This document shows, in pieces, positions 56,171 to 64,000 of a stretch of 64,000 nucleotides of DNA. The stretch is from Monilinia fructicola (Eukaryota > Ascomycota > Leotiomycetes > Helotiales > Sclerotiniaceae): positions 2,034,501 through 2,098,500 of the forward strand of contig VICG01000001.1 of the NCBI GenBank assembly GCA_008692225.1. The letters are read 5' to 3'. The notes beneath the pieces are model-generated. The model searched no databases. It had not been told where the DNA came from and saw only the letters and a list, made by a program, of their open reading frames with translations. Every line of letters starts with the position of its first letter. Position 1 is the stretch's first letter. The position numbers and the translations under genes were made by a program.

Positions 56171-59100
56171 GCCTTCTTACTCAGAAGGTTATGTGAGTTG
56201 GGATGAATGCAATGTCAGGGCAAAAGTAGGTAAGCAGAGGAAAGTAAAGTAACTCATCATACCTATATCCTGTTTCTATAAAATGATTGTCTTCTCTATT
56301 ATCTCAGTCAGCTGATTTACTTCCCCTCCACTCATTGCCCTTTAATGAAATCAATTGATTATGTATCCCCGCCACAATCAACCAAGAGGACCCCTCCATG
56401 TCATCAATTACACAATCGCAGCGTCGCACCGAGATCCCCCTCTTTGGAAAAAAGACGCAGATATCGACGAGCAGGAACAATGATACCCTTTTCAAGAGAA
56501 ATTTAGGTACGAAAGTGATGGTAAGGTGTTGTATGACAAACCTACGCCAGATCCTTCGATGGCATAGAAAATGTACCGCTGACATTACATACAGTACATA
56601 CAGACATTATATGCAGTAAGAAACGTTGCAATGTCGCAGAATCCTCTTGATCATTTTGTGGATTGCCAACCACCAACAAGAGCTTGAAGAATAAGGATTG
56701 AGATTACACTTACTGTTGCCATATCTCTAATCAAGACGTCGTAAGACAACGCCACAACATCAGCCTGTGCCTCATGAAGAAATTTTTTTCACTTTGAGTT
56801 CAGTGGAGGGGTGTAGATAGAGGTAAGCGCTGCCTGTTCCTGCATAACTCACCCAATTCAGTCCATGGCTTTAATAATGAGGTATTCCGATTGGAGAACG
56901 GACTTGAAATTCCCAATAAAGATGACTTCTCGTCATTGAGTCGGCCTGTCGAAAATGCGCCTTCCTCTCCTAGAGAAGGACTTTTTCTTCGATGTACATG
57001 CACCATGAGGTTGAAATACACAGAGTAAGCTAATTGGTAGACACGCTGGCTGTAAGGACCGAAACTTCAGACTTTGACTTTTGATTTGTTTTTGATAGAT
57101 CTGAAATCTTGAATGTTCAAACGACAGAAGCTCCCAAAAAAACGAAAACAAAAAGAAAAACAAAACAGAAAGAGAATCAAGAATCAAGAAATCTTCACAT
57201 GTTTGACGAGAGAAACAATATCTCATCTCGTTGGCGCACTTACTATGTCTACCAGCTCATTGCATTGAACTGACTCAATGGTCGATGGTCAATGTTCAAT
57301 GGGTGTTGGGTGCTTGAAGTTTTCTTTGCGTACGCACGCACTGGTGTAGCGTAACTACTGCATTCTCAACACCGCACATACACACCCGACCTCAATTCAA
57401 TTACCCAATCAAGCCATTTTTCGATGATATCAGTAACAATTTTGTTGGAAATTCGCTCAGAGAGGAAACTCATCCCGTCCTGCGCTTTGATAATCATGTA
57501 TCATGTGTGTCGCGATTCAGATGCCCTTACTCACCTTCAATTGGCTGTTTCGCTTATGTCTGGAAGAGGAAAAGGAACTGGTGAAAGGGAGTATTTCCAG
57601 AAATGGCAACTGTCAACTAAAATCTCACCCACTTTGAAAATGCTGTGCCTTACATATAGATAGATATATATGCATACTTATATATTACAGAACAGTATGA
57701 TTTTGAGATGCATTGCAGAGTTACATCCCTCGGGTTTTTCTTGGATGATGCGATGTGGGATTTATTGATTGATTATGTGAGGGGTTACGATGAGGTTGGG
57801 GTCTATGAAAATTATGCAGATAGTGTGCAGGTGAAGGAGGTTGGGTGGTACTGCAGGTGAAAAGATGTTTCAGCAATACTCAACTGTTTCTAGTTGATGT
57901 TTGGGGAGACAATGGGTGATGTGAGGGCAGACCGGCTGATGATAAATTTGATATCGGTGCTTGCGCGTACATTAGTTAATGTTTCTGTGGGAATACCTAC
58001 CTGCATTGGATGGATGGCTGAAAGTTGTAAGTGCAGTAAGTATCGTACTGCAACTTGATACGAAGTCGTCCTTTGGATGAAGTTGAGATGTTTCGGGAGA
58101 GAGTCTTGGATGGATTCATTTTTTTCATTCGTTTGAGGACATCATTCTGGGCTCACCGCAAGTTGATGGCCAGCCAGAGGAATAGGATATTAAGCTGGTG
58201 TTTCATTGGGATGTCTTTCTTCTTGGTCATTTCCTCAAGTACAAGAGACAAAACCTTAATCAATGCTTTCAATTGCATCAATCGCATCAAACGAACTCCC
58301 AGCAAATTTCCTTGAATAATGAGCGTAGCAAAGAAAAGGATTATAATGAATGATGAACTCTTGATGAAAAGTCCGGAGAACAAATGATGGATAACAAACA
58401 GAACTGAAATCCCGTCCCAGATAAAGTAGGATTAATAATCTCTTGGATGTGAAGTTAAAACGAATAACGAGCTCCCATTTTGCGTATGAGGTGTGCGAAT
58501 AGTTCAAAATTGGAGACATCTATATCAGTGCTATTGGTGGATTGAGTTAGGAAAGACCTCGCCAGACATTGACTCTTCGTCGCTTCCCCTTTTGTCAGAT
58601 GGAGATGAGCTTTCGCACCAAGAATCACGTTACACTTGCCAGTAAAGAGCGTTCCTTCTCAAAAACCATGTAGAACTTTCACTTAGTCAATTGAAATGTT
58701 CACGAGGAAATGACATTTGATGAGCGAAAGAGAGTAGAATGATAAAATGTGCTTTTTATTTGGGTAGCCGGGTCTTCATCTAACTGTACCTAGGTAGTTG
58801 CTCATCAGTTCACTGGCGGTTCACTGGCGGTTTACTGATGAGACACATCATTTATGTAGAATTTAACGAACAAAAGAACAAGTGTAATCGAATACGTTTA
58901 GTTAACAACCACGACTATTAGAAAAAAACTACCTACTCTATATGCTATTTCATTCATCTCAGCTTCTACATCCAATACGTACCCCCTTTCAACTGCAGCA
59001 TCCTAGATCTTGCTACCAACTTCGAATGACGATCCATGAATCATCGTGAGGATACTTTAGTGAATAAACGGCCAAGGTGGCTCCCAAAGGGAATTACTAG

Positions 59101-60347
59101 GTAGATCGGATCGTTGGCTTTGAAGAATGTATGTTTACTAAGGGAAGAGATGAATTTATACCTCTCTCTCTCTCTCTCTCTCTCTCACTGAATCTTCTTC
59201 AGTGGCCATTTTTAATCTGCATTGAATTCTCATCACTGGTGCTCTAAGTCTACAACCACGAAAACCCCCAAAGCTTAAAAACAAGCTATACACTCTGTGG
59301 AATTCATAAGCAGTATTCTCCATGGTATAAGAATATCAAAAGCTTACTGGAGATATCTCGCAAGGGGGGAAAAGATGAAGTTCCACCCACCCAAGCAATA
59401 TCAATATCAAAGCAAATCGCTGACATAGAGACCATTACCTCGCCAATGTTACTCATACAACTTCCCACAAAGCATATCCTAAAGGCTACATACAAGCTAG
59501 TCCATAAAAATCCCTTCATGTCTTTAGAAATTCCCAGTATCCATGGATAGTTCAAAAAGAAACGAAATAGCACAGAAAGCATTCATGTGACGCATAACCT
59601 CAGATAGAATTCCCGATTCCAAATCCTGCTTAGGGTAAAGCCTACGCACCCCCCAGTATACAGTGAACCTCCCATAATAGAAAAACAGCTCGACGAAATC
59701 AAACACAGGACATCCTCTTCTTCATCTGCTTCCTCATCGCGACTCTCAAGTCCTGATCGCGGCCCAAACACTCAGCATCCAGAACACACGGAATATATCA
59801 ACCCAACCACATCAGATCAGAAAAAAACATCTGTCACGCAAATACGCAAGGTTCCCTTCTGATCAGATCAATTCGAATCACATCATCTCGTTCCAGCTAA
59901 GATTGGGAAGATCTATATGTGACTAGGAGCATGAACAAACTATCGCATGCCACCCGCGAAGAACCGGAGATCAACAACTAAACGCAGGATCAGGCTACAA
60001 GCGTCACGCAAGATAGATGATATGTGGACTTGTGACATTGGGGGTTGATGTAGCGAGGAGAATTTCTGCCTCGAGGAAACAGATATCTTGACTGACAGTG
60101 ATGTTCTGGTGGAATATCGTTATTTGGATTTAGGCTTTCATTGTATATAGAAAAGAAGGGGAGGGTACCTTAATCAGATCTGCAACACTGAAAGCATTAT
60201 ATGGTAAATGATTTTCATATCAAAATGTCTAGCCATCATTCAAATATGATATAAGTGATCTTATAACCTTCCAATTAGAACCTAATGGAACTTCAATATT
60301 AACGTGTTTCTTGGTATCTCCAACTACCCTCATCAATTGACAGCCAG
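56171..60347. other. Gene-poor 4.2 kb
   Basis: No gene is supported. A (CT)n tract lies at 59161-59187. CCTAGGTA words recur, for example at about 58786. The right end is the 3' region of PRP28. Short open frames have no splice context. Confidence 0.5.
59161..59187. repeat. (CT)n dinucleotide repeat
   Basis: Thirteen uninterrupted CT units. Confidence 0.95.
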
Positions 60348-62880
60348 CTACCAACCTCCACCACCACCCCCCTTGCCTCCAAAGCCACCCTCTTCGATCT
60401 TTTTCATGCCCTGTCCCCTCTGACTCTTCTGTTGCGCCGCCTCGTGTTTCCTTAACTCCTCTGGCACCCTGCTAATACTACTCTTTGTCAACATTTGCTT
60501 CAAATCATACATGGTATCGCTATCCTCATTGCCCAAGAACGTTATCGCTACACCACTCTTCCCCGCTCTTCCCGTTCGACCAATACGATGCGTATAACTC
60601 TCGATATTCGTCGCCATATTGAAGTTCACCACCAACGACACATCTGGCACATCAATACCACGACCCGCCAAATCAGTTGCAACGAGCACGTTCGTCGCGC
60701 CCGAACGTACGGATGCCAAGGCTGCTTCACGCTGTTCTTGGGTTTTGGAACCATGGAGGGTGACGGATGTGAAACCCATATGTTTGATATCGCGCGCCAC
60801 GGCATCGCAGTTACGTTTGATGTTGACAAAGACAATGATAGGCGGCTGAAATTCACCCGAGGCGAGAATTTCATTGAGACGCTTCTTGCGTTTATCTTCA
60901 CCCGCGACAAATTCAACACGTTGTTCGACGGTTTCGACTGCCTCACCGATGTTACCGATAGTGACAATGGCGGGGCGGCGAAGATACTTTTTGGCGATCT
61001 TTTCGACGGCCGGAGGCATGGTCGCCGTGTACATCATAGTTTGACGATATCGGTCCTTACCCCCTAGATGTCTGCTCATTGCTTGGGCATCTTCTGCATC
61101 GTCTGTGTCTGGTTTTTCGTTACTGACTGGAAGGGCATCTAAGATTTTGTTGACGGATTCTTCGAATCCGAGATCAATCATACGATCAGCTTCATCCATG
61201 ATAATGTAACAACATTGCCCTAAAACAAGGACTCGTCGCTCAATACAATCAACGAGACGACCGGGTGTCGCAATGATGATTTCAGCACCGTTACGAAGGT
61301 TGTATGATTGTTCTTCCAAGGAGTGACCACCAACAATACTCACACAGGTGAACCCAAGTGGTGTTGCAAACTTCTTGGCTTCAACTTCAATTTGTTGTGC
61401 CAGTTCACGGGTAGGCGCGAGGATAATAGCATATGGTCCATCATTCTTTGTGAACTCATTCAGTGGAGGTAACTCGGAAATATAGACCAGTAATGGCAGC
61501 AAAAAAGCTGCGGTTTTACCTGAACCAGTAACAGCAACACCAATCAGATCTCTCGCCTGTAATGCTATGGGGATAGCAGCTCTCTGTACTGCTGACGGCT
61601 CATCGTAACCAACTTGATTGATAACATCCAGAAGACGTTTGGGCAACTTTGACTCCGACCAGCTTCGCATAGGATTCGGAATTGCCCCTCCCTTTGTACT
61701 GATATTGAAATCTTCCTTGAAGATACGCCAGTCCCGTTCTCGCATATGCTCCAATTTTTTCTCACTCCAATGTTTGTCAAGTGAGTTTCTGCCGGCATCT
61801 TCCTTCCTCCGCCGCTCCATTTCTACAATTTCTCGTGCACGCGCACCTCCAGCCTCCATATCTCGTTCCTCTAGAGCTTTCGCATACTTCAGAGTTGCCC
61901 CCTCATCTTCTGCAAAGCCAGCTAATCTACCTCGACCGTAAAGACCTGCTTCCGCCCGATTTTGGTAGATAGGATTGTAATCAGGACTCGTATCCTCCTC
62001 GGCATTCCATTCAAAGTTAAACTTCTTTTCAGTTGTCCTTCTACGCTTCTTTTTGGCAGAAAATGTTGATTGGTTTGTCTCCGCACCCATGTATCGTGTT
62101 CTTATTAGAGCAGCTTGTAGATCTTCCGCGTTCGCAGGTCGTTTTTCCCCAGCCACTGAAGCTTTACCCGTACCTGCAGTGGCAGGTTTAGCTGGTTTGA
62201 CTGGTGGTTCTGCATCGATTGATTTATCATTATTCGGTCTATTTTGTTGACCATTCCGCATAGCTCGAGGTCCTGTGGGTACAAAAGAAGAATCTCGACG
62301 CCCATCATCCGGCTGATATGATCGTTCATAACCATCTCGACCACTTGGAGCAGATCCATTACCATTCCAACTTCCTACAGGTAACCGGTTGTCTTGTTCT
62401 GCCTCGCGCTTGCGCTTCTGCTCTTCGACCTCTTTTGCTCTTTTCTCGAGAGCTAATTTTTCCCGAGCAGCTTTGGATATAAATTTGGGCTGTGGTTTCA
62501 GACAATTAGTGTTCATACGGGGAACCACTAGACATGCATTGTGAACATGGCTACAAGTTTTGTTTAAAAGGTGAATGACATACCTTTGCTGCAGCCTCAT
62601 CTGCCTCTTTCTTTTTCTTTAAAATGTCCTCGATACTCAGTGGACCAGGCTTTGGAGCTCCCCAACCCTTTTTCTTCTTAGGTTCTGGGGGAGGAGGCTG
62701 GAGTTCGGACGGAGGTGGCGGTGGAAGATCACTAGAAGGAGGAGGAGGTGGAGCTAATGAGCTCGGGGGTGGTGGAGGGATGGATGAATCGGGAGGTGGA
62801 GGAGGAGGAGATGGTGGTCTTCCATGACTATCACTTGGAGGTGGTGGCACTGCGTCGTTTGGATACCCATTTGAAGCCAT
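60348..62880 (-). CDS. PRP28: DEAD-box RNA helicase PRP28, spliceosomal
   Basis: ATP-dependent helicase that displaces U1 from the 5' splice site so U6 can pair. Exons 62880-62584 and 62489-60348 join in phase to 812 residues. The N-terminus is poly-proline (PPPPP runs, residues about 10-75) followed by GWGAPKPGPLSIEDILKKKKEADEAA, then an RS/Lys/Glu-rich segment. PRP28-specific blocks are FNFEWNAEEDTSPDYNPIYQ and WRIFKEDFNISTKGG. Helicase motifs run in order: Q motif (GYDEPSAVQRAAIP), TGSGKT, PTRELAQQI, TPGRL, DEAD, MYTATMPP (TAT instead of SAT, as in other PRP28), VATDLAGRGIDVPD and HRIGRTGR. The C-terminus is glycine-rich (GGFGGKGGGGGGW). The start at 62880 is the first ATG of the proline-rich frame. 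The pre-mRNA has a single 94-nt intron. Confidence 0.97.
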
Positions 62881-63117
62881 TACCAAGGATGAGAAGTTGA
62901 AATGGATGTCTGAATACCAGATAGTATCTATAACTTTACAAATCTCCGAAAATCAAAATATGCAGAACAGTTGGCGCAATGTAAAATAACTTTCGATGTT
63001 ATGGCAAGGCTGAAGATTCGAGGCAACCCAGAGCCTTCGGCTTACATAATCACATATCATGAATTTTATCTTGATATCAACACCACTTCAAAATCTCAGC
63101 CTTCAGTGACAATCAAG
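62881..63117. promoter_or_regulatory. Bidirectional promoter, PRP28 / mL59
   Basis: 237 bases between the two start codons, so the promoters overlap. No clear motif can be assigned. Confidence 0.5.
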
Positions 63118-63803
63118 ATGCTGAAGTCCAACCAATATGTGAAGCTTGCGCAATCGCTTCCGCCGCAGCTTCAAAGATTTTTCGCCCGTTATCCACCTCC
63201 AGCTATCCACCCGCAGGCTAGTACTGTCAATACAACTTCAGATGGGGCGGCATCAGCGACAGTGGAAGCTTTAGATTCAGCTATCCACCCAGCCGTGACC
63301 GAAGCGACATCGCCATTCAAGCCTCACAAGCATCCGATTACTGGGAAATGGCATAATCCTGTATTTTCACTGAGACGGCAGGCAGATCTATGCAAGCTTG
63401 CACGACAACACGGGGTGGAGGAACTTTTACCACACTCTGTGAAGAGTATGGAGGAGAAATTGCGCAAGAGGATGGAGAATGGACTCAGGGTGAAGGGTAC
63501 AGGTGTTGGACAGAGAGTCAAGGGAAAGGAATCCGAGAGGACACTGAAATCGAGGTATGTTTGGACTATTGCATTGAAGAATATCTTCGAGTTCATAGGT
63601 TTATCTTTATTCGAATGGAAATATGTACTAATCTATGGTGTTCAACAGGTTGGAGAAGAGAAGAAAGGCCATGTTAGAGATGCCACAAATGATACAGACA
63701 TGGAAAGAGGTTTGTCTTCTCACGCCGACTCGTGTTTATGTTCGGCTACTAATTTGTATCGCAGAGAGGTCATGGTCGTGGATGGAAGAAGTGGCCAAAA
63801 TAG
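63118..63803 (+). CDS. MRPL25: Mitochondrial large-subunit ribosomal protein mL59 (MRPL25)
   Basis: Fungal-specific protein of the mitochondrial 54S ribosomal subunit. Exons 63118-63554, 63649-63709 and 63765-63803 join in phase to 178 residues. The N-terminus YVKLAQSLPPQLQRFFARYPPP is the family mark. HPITGKWHNPVFSLRRQADLCKLARQHG and LPHSVKSMEEKLRKRMENGLRVKGTG follow, then a basic helical segment (LEKRRKAMLEMPQMIQTWKER) ending GRGWKKWPK. The third coding exon has only 12 codons and the stop. It is divergent from PRP28. The name rests on overall similarity to fungal mL59 entries. Confidence 0.88.
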
Positions 63804-64000
63804 ACGTGATAATCAAGATTATTTGGCACAATACCAGCCTTGTCGCAAGACTACTCGTTGTAAAAACACCACATTGGGAATGACTGCATGGGAAAAGGCG
63901 TTTCAAAACATTGTAGGATGGTGCAAATGTACACCATGTATTCTGCAGATTGAAAGATACCTTCGATACACTCTAGGCAGAGTTTCAAAAGTTGCATGCC
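63804..64000. other. Right edge of window, no gene seen
   Basis: 3' region of the mL59 gene. A short open frame crosses 63804-63883 but is only a shadow of the last exon. Nothing else can be supported before the edge. Confidence 0.4.

Noticed and set aside
57029..57062. Sequence resembling a tRNA-Leu D-arm (AATTGGTAGACACGCTGG).
   Set aside because: No matching acceptor stem, anticodon arm or T-arm follows; it cannot fold as a cloverleaf.
60495..61067. 190-codon plus-strand open frame.
   Set aside because: Antisense of the conserved PRP28 helicase core.

Overview
This window looks like nuclear DNA of a filamentous ascomycete. The genes are split by many 46-300 nt introns with GT donors and AG acceptors, several preceded by CTAAC/CTGAC-type branch sites. 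The gene set (Pth11-like receptor, HAP3, MSN2-like factor, XanA-type dioxygenase, fungal calnexin) is fungal. Protein flavour and long gene-poor stretches rich in GTAGGTA/CCTAGG words suggest Leotiomycetes (Helotiales), but that placement is inference. I rebuilt exon structures by hand from splice sites and reading-frame phase. All spliced genes close in frame, except where stated.

Layout. 0.2-8.4 kb: calnexin (+), branched-chain aminotransferase (-), a small unrecognised three-exon gene (+) and nicotinate phosphoribosyltransferase (-), followed by an AT-rich, probably RIP-mutated relic. 9.7-18.8 kb: patatin-like lipase (-), XanA-like 2-oxoglutarate dioxygenase (-), an unrecognised CxxC/CxxxC protein (+) and a Pth11-like seven-helix membrane protein (-). 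18.8-23.8 kb: decayed, gene-free DNA. 23.9-27.8 kb: RRN3 (-) and HAP3 (-). 27.8-31.0 kb: simple repeats.

31.0-45.8 kb is the dense housekeeping block: prefoldin 2 (-), CMC2 (+), TMEM14 (-), OST2/DAD1 (+), GRASP (-), TGS1 (+), HPP-family membrane protein (-), DPH6 (-) and an MSN2-like zinc-finger factor (-). 45.8-60.3 kb is gene-poor and microsatellite-rich, broken only by one PAQR-family (IZH/haemolysin III-like) gene that carries an in-frame stop near its N-terminus. 60.3-63.8 kb: the splicing helicase PRP28 (-), divergent from the mitochondrial ribosomal protein mL59/MRPL25 (+).

There is no operon-like logic or obvious gene cluster. Several pairs share short divergent promoters: prefoldin 2/CMC2, TMEM14/OST2, GRASP/TGS1 and PRP28/mL59. 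The most notable anomalies are four single-base insertions, all in A/T homopolymers, two in RRN3 and two in DPH6; each pair restores a complete gene if discounted. The PAQR nonsense codon is the other one. I did not find a convincing new multi-gene system. The two intact unrecognised genes (5.8-6.4 kb and 15.9-16.8 kb) are the best candidates for undescribed biology.
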